DNA from: Deltaproteobacteria bacterium
GTDB taxonomy: Bacteria > Myxococcota_C > UBA6777
Length of the DNA stretch: 64,000 nucleotides
Assembly: GCA_006226375.1 (NCBI GenBank)
Contig: SBHC01000043.1
Coordinates: 1 to 64,000 of the forward strand
Reading direction: 5' to 3'
Part shown: positions 37,627-46,328 of the stretch, one piece after another
How the letters are laid out: each line of letters starts with the position of its first letter
How positions within the stretch are numbered: the stretch's first letter is position 1
Notes under the pieces: generated by a model
What the model was told of the DNA's origin: nothing
Seen by the model: only the letters and a program-made list of their open reading frames with translations
Databases searched by the model: none
Made by a program: the position numbers and the translations under genes

Positions 37627-38385
37627 TTGAAGTATCCAAGAACCTATCATCTTGTTGGTTCACTGGGTCAGGACAAGCCTGATCGTGTCGCATGGTCCGA
37701 ACTCCCAGGCGAGTACGTTGTGATAGAAGAGAAGCTCGATGGAACCCAAGTGTCTCTTCGTATGGAAGGCCCAGGGCAGCTCATCTTTCAAAGCCGAGGC
37801 ACGGTTCTCTCGGGAGGCCCTCACGAGACCGAATTCGCCCGATTAAAAGCCTGGGCCTACGCTCATGTGGAGTCGTTATGGTCCTGTTTGCAGTCACGCT
37901 ACATCTTGTTCGGCGAGTGGTTGTACGCCAAACACACCGTCTTCTATGACGCCCTGCCTCACTACTTTTTCGCCTTCGACATCTGGGACCAACACGACAG
38001 CGTCTGGCTCTCCACACCCAAGCGACGCGAGCTTCTCGCAGGAACGCCAGTCGTCTCGGTCCCTGTGTTGTTCGAAGGAAGCAAGGAAGACGCTCCCAAA
38101 CTGGAGAGCCTTCTGCAACCCTCGCTCTACAAAACAGAGACATGGAAAGATAGCTTGCGGGAAATAGCGCAACAAACAAGCTATCCCTGGGAGCGCTTGC
38201 TTCAAGAAACCGAAGACAGCCTCTATCCCGAAGGACTCTACATCAAAGCAGAAACCACCGAAGAAACCGTCGGTTGGTACAAGTACATTCGACCCGACTT
38301 TCTGCACAGAATCTTGGAGTCGGAAGGCCACTGGCGTCAACGAACGCTCCTCCCCAACCAACTGCAACCTGGAGTGACCCTGTAG
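37627..38385 (+). CDS. ATP-dependent RNA ligase family protein (paralogue 2), TTG start
   Basis: 252 residues. Nucleotidyltransferase motifs: I EKLDGT (Lys36), Ia SRGT, III FGEWLYAKHTVFYDAL, IV EGLYIKAE and V GWYKYIRPDF. The start is taken as TTG at 37627, with GGGAGG (37616-37621) 5 nt upstream. It gives the N-terminus MKYPRTYHL, like RKYPRTPHL in the ligase at 21582. Both also end in HW-x-R-x(3-4)-PNQL, so they are paralogues, but this one is longer between motifs III and IV. The neighbour upstream repairs alkylated bases. A link to damaged RNA or tRNA repair is inference. Confidence 0.85.
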   Translation: MKYPRTYHLVGSLGQDKPDRVAWSELPGEYVVIEEKLDGTQVSLRMEGPGQLIFQSRGTVLSGGPHETEFARLKAWAYAHVESLWSCLQSRYILFGEWLYAKHTVFYDALPHYFFAFDIWDQHDSVWLSTPKRRELLAGTPVVSVPVLFEGSKEDAPKLESLLQPSLYKTETWKDSLREIAQQTSYPWERLLQETEDSLYPEGLYIKAETTEETVGWYKYIRPDFLHRILESEGHWRQRTLLPNQLQPGVTL

Positions 38386-38419
38386 GGGACAGCTTCCCCT
38401 CTGCAGGTGTGAGGACCTC

Positions 38420-38686
38420 ATGCTTTATCTTGTCATCGAACGCTACAAAGACCGCAACGCCAAAGCCATCTACAAGAGAGCCTCGGAGCAAGGCCGGATG
38501 TTACCGGAGGGTCTTCGCTACATCGACAGCTGGGTCGAGACCAACTTCGACCGATGCTTTCAGTTGATGGAGACCGAAGATCCAACGTTGTTTAATGCAT
38601 GGATCGCAGAATGGAGCGACCTTGTCGACTTTGAAGTTGTTCCCGTGATGACATCGAAACAAGCGTTTGCCATGATGCAAACCTAG
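38420..38686 (+). CDS. DUF3303-like small protein
   Basis: 88 residues. MLYLVIERYKDRNAKAIYKRASEQGRMLPEGLRYIDSW and ETEDPTLFNAWIAEWSDLVDFEVVPV match the pattern of the DUF3303 family (small ferredoxin-like alpha-beta proteins of unknown function). The codon-usage style agrees with its neighbours. It follows the RNA ligase by 34 bases and is the last gene before a strand switch. Confidence 0.75.
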   Translation: MLYLVIERYKDRNAKAIYKRASEQGRMLPEGLRYIDSWVETNFDRCFQLMETEDPTLFNAWIAEWSDLVDFEVVPVMTSKQAFAMMQT

Positions 38687-38750
38687 CGGCGGCGAGGGAG
38701 GACATGTCAACGTGATGCTATTCAGATGAGAGAATGGAGGGGGTAAGCAC

Positions 38751-38784
38751 AAAAAACGCGGCACCGTTCGAGACGATGCCGCGT
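38751..38784 (-). terminator. Rho-independent terminator after etfA
   Basis: Read on the minus strand, ACGCGGCA (38784-38777) pairs with TGCCGCGT (38763-38756) around a 13-nt loop and is followed by a run of T residues (six A on the plus strand at 38751-38756). It lies 84 bases beyond the etfA stop. Confidence 0.85.
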
Positions 38785-38867
38785 CAGATGTTACCCAAGC
38801 AACCCAAGAGAGAGCATGCTCAACTCAAGGTTGCTGGACAAGAAGCGGTGTGAGCCTTTTTCAAGGA

Positions 38868-39833
38868 TCAGCCAGCTTTGATTTTCTCTTCCAACTCGGG
38901 AACAACTTTAAACATGTCATCCACGAGTCCGTAGTCCGCCACCTGGAAGATGGGAGCTTCGGGATCCTTGTTGATGGCAACGATCACCTTGGAAGACTTC
39001 ATACCAGCGAGGTGCTGGATAGCACCGGAGATGCCGATAGCGAAGTACAGGTTGGGAGCCACAACTTTACCGGTCTGGCCGACCTGAAGGTCGTTGGGAA
39101 CGAGACCCGCGTCACAAGCGGCGCGGGAAGCACCCATCGCAGCACCGAGGGTATCAGCGAGGGACTCAATCATCTCAACGCCAGCAGCGTCTTTCATCGC
39201 GCGCCCACCGGAGACAACAACGTCGGCTTCGGTAAGGTCGGGACGCTCCGATTCGGTCGCTTCCAGCTCCATGTAGTTAACCTTTTCGATGGCATCTTCA
39301 TCGAGGTCCAGGTCAACAGTTTCAACGTTGGACTCACCACCGGAGGGCTCTGCCGGGTTGAACGCGGTGTGGCGCAGGGTGACCACTTTGCGCTCGGTTT
39401 CCACGCGGATGTGAGCGATCGCTGCACCCGCCCAAACCGGACGCTTGAAGGTGCCATCGTCGAGCATCTCAACAATGTCCGCAGCCATTCCCACATCAAG
39501 GCGACCCGCGACACGTGGCATCAAGTCTTTTCCGATGATCGTCGCTGCAGCGACAATGATTTGAGCGTCTGTGTCATTGGCAACCTGAACCACAGCCTGG
39601 GTGTAGGCTTCGGTGGTGTAGTTTTCAAACGAGCTGTCTTCGGCCACGTAAACGTTGGCTGCGCCGAAGCCAGTCAACTCGTTGGCCATATCGCTGACGT
39701 CTTCGCCGATCAGCAAGATGTTGAAGTCCAGACCGAGGGTAGCAGCCGCGCTCTTGGCAAAGCCGAGAGAGTTAAAGGTCACTTTGCGCAGCTCACCGCC
39801 AATTTGTTCTGCAAGAACCAACAAACTAGCCAT
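38868..39833 (-). CDS. etfA: Electron transfer flavoprotein alpha subunit
   Basis: 321 residues. ETF carries electrons from acyl-CoA dehydrogenases to ETF-quinone oxidoreductase. The C-terminal FAD domain has [54 protein letters not shown] and [19 protein letters not shown], all typical. AAGGAG lies 8 nt before the ATG. It follows etfB by 57 bases. Confidence 0.96.
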   Translation of the reverse strand: MASLLVLAEQIGGELRKVTFNSLGFAKSAAATLGLDFNILLIGEDVSDMANELTGFGAANVYVAEDSSFENYTTEAYTQAVVQVANDTDAQIIVAAATIIGKDLMPRVAGRLDVGMAADIVEMLDDGTFKRPVWAGAAIAHIRVETERKVVTLRHTAFNPAEPSGGESNVETVDLDLDEDAIEKVNYMELEATESERPDLTEADVVVSGGRAMKDAAGVEMIESLADTLGAAMGASRAACDAGLVPNDLQVGQTGKVVAPNLYFAIGISGAIQHLAGMKSSKVIVAINKDPEAPIFQVADYGLVDDMFKVVPELEEKIKAG

Positions 39834-39890
39834 GGATATCTCCTTTTCTATAGCAGTACAAACCTTAAAAGATAGTTTGAATGTTCAGGA

Positions 39891-40682
39891 TTAAAGAGCC
39901 TTGGCTTCGTTGCGGAGTTTGGACAGCAACTCGTCGACAGTCTCCACGATCACACCAGCTTGACGTTCCGGCAACGGCTCATAGCCCAACACGGTAACCT
40001 TGGGCTCCAGGCTTACGCCCAGATCGTCCAGGGTCAGCTCATCCATGGGCTTCTTCTTCGCCTTGATGATGTTGGGGAGAGCGGGGTAACGGGGCACACA
40101 GAGGCGGTCGTGTGCAGTCACGAGAACGGGAAGCTCAGCTTCCAAGGTCTCCAGACCACCGTCCACTTCGCGAACCACAATGGCCATTCCGTCATCAATT
40201 TCAACGGCGGGCTGCTTGGCTTTTTCCTCGGGAGACTCCAAGGACTCCTTCTTGGAAGCGAAGGTCAGCTGGGGCCAGCCCAGGTGCTCTGCCAAAAGTT
40301 GGCCGACCACGTTGCTGTCGTCGTCGATCGCCTGCTTGCCCATCAGGATCATGTCGGGCTCTTCTTTGTCGGCCACGGCTTTGAGAATCTGCGCGATACC
40401 TGCCTGGTCCGGCATGCTGTCCACTTTCACCCAGATGGCGCGGTCAGCACCGATCGCACGAGCGGTCAGCAGGTGCTGGGTGTCGTCGGAGGGCTCGATC
40501 GAGACCACAACCACTTCCGCATCATGGGCAGACTTCAAACGAACAGCTTCTTCCAAAGCAATTTCATCAAAGTAGTTGATCACATACTTCAGACCGTCGG
40601 TCACAATCCCATTGCCTTCGCTGTTAATGCGAATTTTGGATTCGGGGTGCTCGACGCGCTTGGCAGTCACAAGGATTTTCAT
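39891..40682 (-). CDS. etfB: Electron transfer flavoprotein beta subunit
   Basis: 263 residues. MKILVTAKRVEHPESKIRIN and NYFDEIALEEAVRLK open the protein. Conserved ETF-beta features include DMILMGKQAIDDDSNVVGQLLAE (AMP-binding region) and the VREVDGGLETLEAELPVLVT recognition segment. The ATG at 40682 is preferred to one at 40697, because GGAG lies 9-10 nt upstream of it. A TetR-family gene lies 200 bases upstream on the same strand. Confidence 0.96.
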   Translation of the reverse strand: MKILVTAKRVEHPESKIRINSEGNGIVTDGLKYVINYFDEIALEEAVRLKSAHDAEVVVVSIEPSDDTQHLLTARAIGADRAIWVKVDSMPDQAGIAQILKAVADKEEPDMILMGKQAIDDDSNVVGQLLAEHLGWPQLTFASKKESLESPEEKAKQPAVEIDDGMAIVVREVDGGLETLEAELPVLVTAHDRLCVPRYPALPNIIKAKKKPMDELTLDDLGVSLEPKVTVLGYEPLPERQAGVIVETVDELLSKLRNEAKAL

Positions 40683-40883
40683 CGTGGACTTCTCCATCTG
40701 TTGGTATCAGGGTTCTGCCAGAACAAGCCCGGCATAACGCGCTTCATCAGATACAAACACAAGATACTGACCGTGCAATAGCTTGTGTTGTTATGGAATT
40801 GAGAGAGATGGGACGCTTTCTCATCGAATGTCCCTCTATGGAAACCTTGTGGTTTCCTCTTTATCGTCAGTACCTAACCTCGT

Positions 40884-41471
40884 TTAGGCTGGGCGCTCCA
40901 GAGACTGACAGAGTCCGTTCAAAACCATGTCAGCCACCACACTCGAAGTGTGCTCCAACGAACTCTTTTGACGAGACATCAACCAAGCCAGAGCCAATTC
41001 ATCGACCGCGCCAAACAAGGCACGTCCCGTGATGATTGGATCCACACCGCTGTGAAAGACGCCAGCGTCAACCCCCTCCTGTAATATATCTTGTAGCAAG
41101 CGAAGATATTCCACAAAGAGCGTATTTTCATATTCTGTCAGGAAGGTTGTAGACTGACGCAACACCACAGAGATGATGCTCGCGATCTCAGGCTCCTCCT
41201 CCACCATGTGGAGATGAGTGTGAAGGAAACAACGCAGCTTCTCTTCCGGCTCTGTGACCTTTTCCAACGCTTTTCGCAAGATCCCAAGGACTCGCTGCAT
41301 CACCTCTTCAAACAAACGAACCAAGAGCTCGTCTTTGTTTTTGAAGTACAAATAAATGGTCCCGTCAGCGACACCCGCCGCCTTCGCGATATCCCGAATC
41401 TTGGTGTGTTGAAAGCCTTTTTTCGCCAACACCGAAATCGCAGCTCTGAGAATCTCATCCTGCCTAGCCAT
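40884..41471 (-). CDS. TetR family regulator, FadR-like
   Basis: 195 residues. The N-terminal helix-turn-helix is complete: RQDEILRAAISVLAKKGFQHTKIRDIAKAAGVADGTIYLYFKNKDELL. The C-terminal ligand domain resembles the TetR-type FadR/YsiA group that binds long-chain acyl-CoA. In Bacillus subtilis this type of FadR is encoded with etfB-etfA, the same order as here, so control of fatty acid oxidation is likely. The ATG at 41471 follows AAGGA at about 8 nt. A palindrome between its promoter and start codon is the probable autoregulatory site. Confidence 0.85.
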   Translation of the reverse strand: MARQDEILRAAISVLAKKGFQHTKIRDIAKAAGVADGTIYLYFKNKDELLVRLFEEVMQRVLGILRKALEKVTEPEEKLRCFLHTHLHMVEEEPEIASIISVVLRQSTTFLTEYENTLFVEYLRLLQDILQEGVDAGVFHSGVDPIITGRALFGAVDELALAWLMSRQKSSLEHTSSVVADMVLNGLCQSLERPA

Positions 41472-41497
41472 ACGTCTTTCCTTCCGCACAAGACCGC

Positions 41498-41515
41498 ACT
41501 GAATCACAATTCAGT
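41498..41515. promoter_or_regulatory. Probable TetR-family operator
   Basis: ACTGAAT (41498-41504) and ATTCAGT (41509-41515) form a perfect inverted repeat with a 4-base spacer. It lies between the promoter at 41530-41558 and the TetR start codon, about +8 to +25 of the transcript, the right place for autorepression. No second copy was seen before etfB. Confidence 0.65.
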
Positions 41516-41529
41516 TTCAATCGGTAGGC

Positions 41530-41558
41530 AGACTATGGCTTCTCCAGGCGTTTGTCAA
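41530..41558 (-). promoter_or_regulatory. Promoter of the TetR gene
   Basis: On the minus strand TTGACA (41558-41553), 17 bases, TAGTCT (41535-41530). The predicted start near 41523 is about 52 bases before the ATG. Confidence 0.65.
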
Positions 41559-41598
41559 GGATTCTCTGATGGAGAAAAATGGAGGGGGAAGCGGAGGG

Positions 41599-42906
41599 TT
41601 AAGGGCCGTCAACAATCTCCAGTTGTCCCTGCCACAGGGTGAACCGAGAGGTCCATACGGTTCCGTTAGGATATTGAAGAGTTACTACATGTTTTCCAGG
41701 GGTAGAAGGGAGCACCCGGGCGGGCGTCCATCCGCGGTAAAGTCCGTCGACAAAAATGCGCGCGGGCTGCTTGGAGCGGACCACAATGTTCGCGCTGACA
41801 CCGGGCGCCCCGACTTTGTGAGAGGGCGTGGTCAAGACAACCTTACGGACCTCTTTCCCCTCCTTGACCACAAGCCAGCCGCTCCACTCCATATTGAGGT
41901 ACCCATTCTTCACCCGCATCTTGTACTTCCCAGGTCGCACAGGAAGCTTGGCGACAGGAGCCATGGCCACCAGCTTCTTGTTGAGGAACAACGCTCCAGG
42001 TGGGTAACTGTACAAGGTGAGAAAACCATCACCAGGTCGCTTGCGGTACGACTGTGTGGAGCGGGTCGCCATCTTGGAAGACACGATGACATACCGACCA
42101 TCAGCCTGCACGTAGAGTTCATCGCCAGGCATCAGCACAGGGCACACCTTTTTGCGGATGCAGAAGCGGCCAGGTATCACCACTTTCTCTTGGGGCTTCC
42201 CTTTAACATCGTAAGTTCGGACAAAGGCATTGCTTCGTTCCCAACGACTGCGTCGGGTTCCCACCCGTCTCCCCTTTCGCATCACCACGACATGACGGTT
42301 GGCCACCACCTGCACTGGAATCTCAAGAACTCCGTAAGTTTTGTGGATGACCTTCACGCGATGCGCTCCCGGCAGCAAGCGAAGGTACGCAATCACGCCG
42401 CGACCCAGATGCTGCCCGTCCAGCCAAATGTCATCCTTCTTTGACAAGGTAAAACTCAACCAACCGGACACAAAAGGACCGCGCAACTTGGGAAGCCTGG
42501 CTGGAGCCACCCAGCGTTTCCGAGGAGCAGGTCGCTGAACAACCAGCTTTCGACGTTCGGGCGGCCTCATCGGAACCACAACCTTCACACGGCGGGAAGG
42601 CGGCTCAACACGACGAGGAGTCGGTTTTGTACGAACCACAGGCGCTCGTCGCGTAGTGGGTTTCGACGTTGGCACCTTGGCTGGCTTGGAAGCAGACTTC
42701 ACCCAAACCGTGCGAGCCGCTGGACGAACCACTCGAACCTTAAGAGATGTGGCTTGACGAGGCACCACAGCCCCCACACGAACGGGGCGCGACGCCGCGG
42801 CTGGCCTGGAAGTTGGCCGAGAGGCTGGCCCGGCCAGCAACAAAGAAGGAAACAACCCAAGCCCAAAGGCTCCCATCATCCACGTCCAACGCATCACTAC
42901 CCCCAT
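41599..42906 (-). CDS. Exported PEGA-domain protein with Ser-Arg-Pro-Thr-rich linker
   Basis: 435 residues. A signal peptide (WMMGAFGLGLFPSLLLAGPA) is followed by a low-complexity stretch of SRPTSRPAAASRP repeats and a Pro/Arg/Val-rich region to about 140. Three beta-rich PEGA-like repeats follow: DDIWLDGQHLGRGVIAYLRLLPGAHRVKV, ALFLNKKLVAMAPVAKLPVRPGKYKMRV and ARIFVDGLYRGWTPARVLPSTPGKHVVTL. PEGA domains bind surface polymers or act as spacers in cell-envelope proteins. The ATG at 42906 (GGAG at 8 nt) overlaps the end of the VOC gene by 10 bases; an ATG at 42894 is an alternative. Confidence 0.85.
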   Translation of the reverse strand: MGVVMRWTWMMGAFGLGLFPSLLLAGPASRPTSRPAAASRPVRVGAVVPRQATSLKVRVVRPAARTVWVKSASKPAKVPTSKPTTRRAPVVRTKPTPRRVEPPSRRVKVVVPMRPPERRKLVVQRPAPRKRWVAPARLPKLRGPFVSGWLSFTLSKKDDIWLDGQHLGRGVIAYLRLLPGAHRVKVIHKTYGVLEIPVQVVANRHVVVMRKGRRVGTRRSRWERSNAFVRTYDVKGKPQEKVVIPGRFCIRKKVCPVLMPGDELYVQADGRYVIVSSKMATRSTQSYRKRPGDGFLTLYSYPPGALFLNKKLVAMAPVAKLPVRPGKYKMRVKNGYLNMEWSGWLVVKEGKEVRKVVLTTPSHKVGAPGVSANIVVRSKQPARIFVDGLYRGWTPARVLPSTPGKHVVTLQYPNGTVWTSRFTLWQGQLEIVDGP

Positions 42907-43355
42907 CGCTGCAACTCCACAATGTTTCCTTCCGGATCAGTTACGTACACAAAAGTGAGAGGCCCGGCTTGTGGGATAGCCACAGAGACAGTCTCTCCAA
43001 CCCGGCTTCCTCCAGCCTCTAAGACGGCCTGAACAGCCTCATCCACATCATCGACAGCAAACGCAATGTGTCCAAAACCTGGACGGTTCGCAGCAGTCGG
43101 TTGACGCTCCATCTCTTGTTGATAGGCGAAGATCTCCAGGGTTGGACCGTCCTCACCGCAACCTGGCAACCGCAGGTGCATTCCTCTAAGATGTGCCCCT
43201 TTCACGCCAGTGCTCTGTTCCAGCCAAGGCTCCGACAAGTCACGGGCAGGCGCAAGGGGCACACAGCCAAACACCTGCTCGTAAAACGCTGCCAACTTCT
43301 GCCAATCGTGAGCAATTAAGTTGGTATGGACAAAACGCGCAGACAACGCCACCAC
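42897..43355 (-). CDS. VOC family (glyoxalase/bleomycin resistance-like) protein
   Basis: 152 residues. Two beta-alpha-beta-beta-beta units typical of VOC metalloenzymes: FVHTNLIAHDWQKLAAFYEQVFG...LPGCGEDGPTLEIFAY and FGHIAFAVDDVDEAVQAVLEAGG...AGPLTFVYVTDPEGNIVELQRW. The metal ligands His (VHTN, GHIAF) and Glu (LEIF, VEL) are in place. It starts with GTG (two GTG codons in a row) after AGGAG. The function within the superfamily (lyase, dioxygenase, resistance) is not clear. It ends inside the PEGA gene start, suggesting cotranscription. Confidence 0.85.
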   Translation of the reverse strand: MVALSARFVHTNLIAHDWQKLAAFYEQVFGCVPLAPARDLSEPWLEQSTGVKGAHLRGMHLRLPGCGEDGPTLEIFAYQQEMERQPTAANRPGFGHIAFAVDDVDEAVQAVLEAGGSRVGETVSVAIPQAGPLTFVYVTDPEGNIVELQRWG

Positions 43356-43445
43356 AAAGGCTCCTTTTTTTCAATCCTTTGTTAACCACAATTTCGAGCA
43401 TTCTCAGCCGACAACAAGGCTCCGAACAACATACAGGGTACACCC

Positions 43446-43477
43446 AAAAAAGCCCAGTCATAAAGACCAGGCTTTTT
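43446..43477 (-). terminator. Rho-independent terminator after the first STAS-like gene (possibly bidirectional)
   Basis: AAAAAGCC (43447-43454) pairs with GGCTTTTT (43470-43477), with an inner GTC/GAC pair. Read on the minus strand, the hairpin is followed by six T residues, as expected 100 bases after the stop at 43578. A T-run also follows on the plus strand. Confidence 0.75.
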
Positions 43478-43577
43478 CCGCTCACCCAAGAAAGCAACAC
43501 CACGTCAGGAAGGGACAAGATAGCTTGGAGCCGGTGATACACCGACACATTCGACGACAACAAATCTCGGAAGAACC

Positions 43578-43958
43578 TCAGTCCACATAACCCTTTAGCC
43601 AGGCGATAGCTGCGTCATCGGTGACAAACAACTTGGTCGGAAAAATCGGTTTGTTCACTCTCAGGTACAAACCCCCCAGAACCTTGGCCACAGGTGAGTT
43701 GATCATGATAGCCAGGGCTAAGATGGAATCGTTGGCTTCAGCCCCAGAGCTATAGACTCGGGCCTCTCTTGAGATCGCCTTGAGCTCTGCAGCGTAGATC
43801 AGCATCGGAATTCTTTTACTTCTCGACAACATGTCGTGAGTCCTAATGTTTTCCATTGCCATCTCAAGAGTGACTTCTATAGGCTTAAACTCAAGAACAG
43901 TAAATCCTTCGTCGCTCAGCCATAATTTGGCAGACTGTGTTTCGATGACTTCGTCCAT
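43578..43958 (-). CDS. STAS/SpoIIAA-like small protein (DUF7793-like), paralogue A
   Basis: 126 residues from the ATG at 43958 (a TTG at 43991 is less likely). It has the same layout as three tandem proteins at 53741-55048: an N-terminal beta region (LWLSDEGFTVLEFKPIEVTLEMA), a central MLIYAAELKAISREARVYSS, a hydrophobic helix (SILALAIMINSPVAKVLGGLYLRV) and the C-terminal TKLFVTDDAAIAWLKGYVD. The fold resembles STAS/SpoIIAA proteins. It lacks the conserved Asp-Ser phosphorylation motif of SpoIIAA. It is separated from the tandem trio by the kinase cluster. Confidence 0.75.
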   Translation of the reverse strand: MDEVIETQSAKLWLSDEGFTVLEFKPIEVTLEMAMENIRTHDMLSRSKRIPMLIYAAELKAISREARVYSSGAEANDSILALAIMINSPVAKVLGGLYLRVNKPIFPTKLFVTDDAAIAWLKGYVD

Positions 43959-44402
43959 CTCTCCGTCCCTAAAAGGCGATGTCGACAGCAACCCAATACA
44001 ACCACAGAGGTTATCGTTGTCACTACATGAAGAAACGAAAGGTTAACTCTGCCCTCAGATGACGTCAAGAGCGACCTTTAAGAATGTCAGGCCTGAGAAG
44101 TAGCCTGTCATGAACAAGAAGCAAACCAACACTCCAAAAAAACCAGCCATAAGAAACATGAACCTCCATACACTCGCCAAAACCCAACGGTGTCAACTTC
44201 GTCATCTCTGATGTATGCGACTTATCCAAGCTATCAAAGCAATTCCATCCTCCACAAAAACGATCAACAAAAAAAGCAAACCAACCTGCTGAAATTAAAG
44301 CTTTACAAAGAATCGCCCGTTATTACAAACTGAGGGAGCCTGTTTGGCTTTACACAATCCAAGTATGTTCTTATAAGGCCTTTGAGGCTAGAGGGTTAGG
44401 TT
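43959..44402. other. Divergent intergenic region
   Basis: 444 bases between the STAS-like gene (minus) and the receiver-GGDEF gene (plus). There is no gene. It is A-rich with few features, apart from the promoter at 44349-44377. Confidence 0.6.
44349..44377 (+). promoter_or_regulatory. sigma70 promoter of the receiver-PAS-GAF-GGDEF gene
   Basis: TTTACA (44349-44354), 17 bases, TATAAG (44372-44377), giving a short leader of about 20 nt before the ATG at 44403. Confidence 0.6.
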
Positions 44403-46328
44403 ATGGAGAAGCCACGGATCATGGTGGTGGAGGACGAGAGCATCATCGCTCTCTCCCTACAAAGGAAGCTAACAAACTTAGGATACCAAGTGCCTACAGT
44501 GGTGCCATCAGGAGAAGAAGCGCTAGAACAAGTGGCTTCCAGCCCTCTGGATCTGATCCTCATGGACATCATGCTAAAGGGAGAAATGGACGGTATAGAA
44601 ACAGCCAAGCAGATCCAACAAACGCACTCGATTCCGATCGTGTATCTGACCTCCTATTCGGACAAGCAGACCTTCCAACAAGCCAAGCAAACAGCGCCAG
44701 CAGGTTATTTGTCCAAACCTTTTGATGAACGAAGATTGCAGATCGCGATCGAGATGGCTCTGTACAAGCACGCAGTCGAACGAAAACTTCGGGAGGGCAG
44801 ACAGAAGTTTGAGACCACGCTCACCAGCATTGGAGATGCGGTTATTACCGTAGACGGACAAGGAAAGCTGTCCTTTCTCAACCCTGCAACCGAAGCGATC
44901 ATTGGGTGGAGTCCAACCGAGGCACAGGGACAAGAGCTACACCTTGTACTGCCCGCCCTTGAAGGAGAGACCCAAATCACTTTTTCGTGGTTGCAGAAAA
45001 AATTGCTGGGCAACGCAAGACCAGTGCACCTCAGCACACAAACCACGATTTACGCCCAGGACGACTCTGTCAAACCCATCGACCTTACAGCATCCCCCAT
45101 CCTCAGTGAAGAAGGCGACTTGCTGGGTATTGTCATCGTGATCCGAGACATCACCAAAAGAAAGCAGATGGAAGATGCCTTAAAACGGGCCGCCCAAGAG
45201 CTGAGCGAGAAGAACACAAGGCTGCAGCTCACGATGGAGCGTATGAGCGTACTCTCTCAAATGAATGACTCGCTGCATGCGTGCCAATCTCTGGACGAAG
45301 CACACGAAGAGATCGGTCGCTCCTTGCCCAAGATCTTTCCCGAGCACAATGGAATGATCTCTGTGTGTGATGACTCCCAAGAGCAGTGCCACACCATCCG
45401 CGTGTGGGGGAACTCTCCCACCATGGTCTTTGGGCAAGCCTTTCAAGCCACACAATGCAAAGCTGCATGTATGCAGAAGGCTCAACTCAGTTCGAACTGC
45501 GACCCCAAAGAGAGCTGTGACCTTGCCAACCTGGCCTCTTCCAGTCCCTATCTTTGTGTACCGATCGCATCCCAGACAGAACTTTTTGGCATCCTCCATT
45601 TGCACCTTCCCGAAGGCTTGCCCCAATTTTGGTACACGGAAAGCAAAAAGTTGGCCCAACAAGCCGCGGAGTCGATGAAGCTCTCGTTAGCGAACATCAA
45701 ACTTCGACACATGTTGCAGGAACAATCCGTTCGCGATCCTCTCACCGGCGTCTTTAATCGCCGCTATCTGGAAGAAACCGTGACCCGAGAGCTATCACGT
45801 GCTCAACGCGAAGGCTACCTTGTAAGCCTGGTGATGCTTGATATTGATTTCTTCAAGCGATTAAACGATACCCATGGACACCAAGCAGGGGACCTCGTCC
45901 TCCAAGAGTTGAGCCAGCTTCTCCAGTCCAACACGCGCAAAGGTGACATCATCTGTCGGTACGGTGGAGAAGAGTTTGTGGTGGTCCTGGTTGGAGCCTC
46001 TCCCGCGATGGCCCTGTTACGGGCCGAAGAGTGGCGCAAGCAATTCAGCAAGTTGCTCATTGAATACAAAGGCGAGAAGCTCCAAAGCACGATCTCTCTC
46101 GGAGTTGCAACATATCCCGTTCACGCTCCCGCCAACGGCGACATTCTTCGCTCCGCTGACCTGGCTCTTTACGAGGCCAAAGCCTCAGGACGAAACACTG
46201 TGGTGGTGTGGGAAAACCCAGCTTCCAACATCAACACACCCCTCTCCAACTCGTTCCGAGAAGAGAACGAACACGCACCGAAACACAACCAGCCTCTCCC
46301 TTTGCTTTTTACAAAAGGGGAAACTTAA
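44403..46328 (+). CDS. Receiver-PAS-GAF-GGDEF diguanylate cyclase
   Basis: 641 residues, cytoplasmic. Receiver domain 1-125 with Asp55 (LILMDIMLKGEMDG) and Lys in the LSKPF motif; PAS domain about 135-260; GAF-like domain about 280-430, Cys-rich (TQCKAACMQKAQL, CDPKESCDL); GGDEF domain about 455-615. The active site RYGGEEF (Gly521-Phe525) is intact, and the inhibitory I-site RKGD (512-515) lies five residues before it, so it should make c-di-GMP under product inhibition, controlled by phosphorylation of the receiver. The N-terminus is close to that of the kinase at 46963. The last 30 residues overlap the end of the convergent receiver gene by 20 bases. Confidence 0.93.
   Translation: MEKPRIMVVEDESIIALSLQRKLTNLGYQVPTVVPSGEEALEQVASSPLDLILMDIMLKGEMDGIETAKQIQQTHSIPIVYLTSYSDKQTFQQAKQTAPAGYLSKPFDERRLQIAIEMALYKHAVERKLREGRQKFETTLTSIGDAVITVDGQGKLSFLNPATEAIIGWSPTEAQGQELHLVLPALEGETQITFSWLQKKLLGNARPVHLSTQTTIYAQDDSVKPIDLTASPILSEEGDLLGIVIVIRDITKRKQMEDALKRAAQELSEKNTRLQLTMERMSVLSQMNDSLHACQSLDEAHEEIGRSLPKIFPEHNGMISVCDDSQEQCHTIRVWGNSPTMVFGQAFQATQCKAACMQKAQLSSNCDPKESCDLANLASSSPYLCVPIASQTELFGILHLHLPEGLPQFWYTESKKLAQQAAESMKLSLANIKLRHMLQEQSVRDPLTGVFNRRYLEETVTRELSRAQREGYLVSLVMLDIDFFKRLNDTHGHQAGDLVLQELSQLLQSNTRKGDIICRYGGEEFVVVLVGASPAMALLRAEEWRKQFSKLLIEYKGEKLQSTISLGVATYPVHAPANGDILRSADLALYEAKASGRNTVVVWENPASNINTPLSNSFREENEHAPKHNQPLPLLFTKGET

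Noticed and set aside
38850-40781. Plus-strand frames of 341 and 273 codons opposite etfA and etfB
   Set aside because: They are antisense shadows of highly conserved genes; the terminator and ribosome binding sites support the minus strand.
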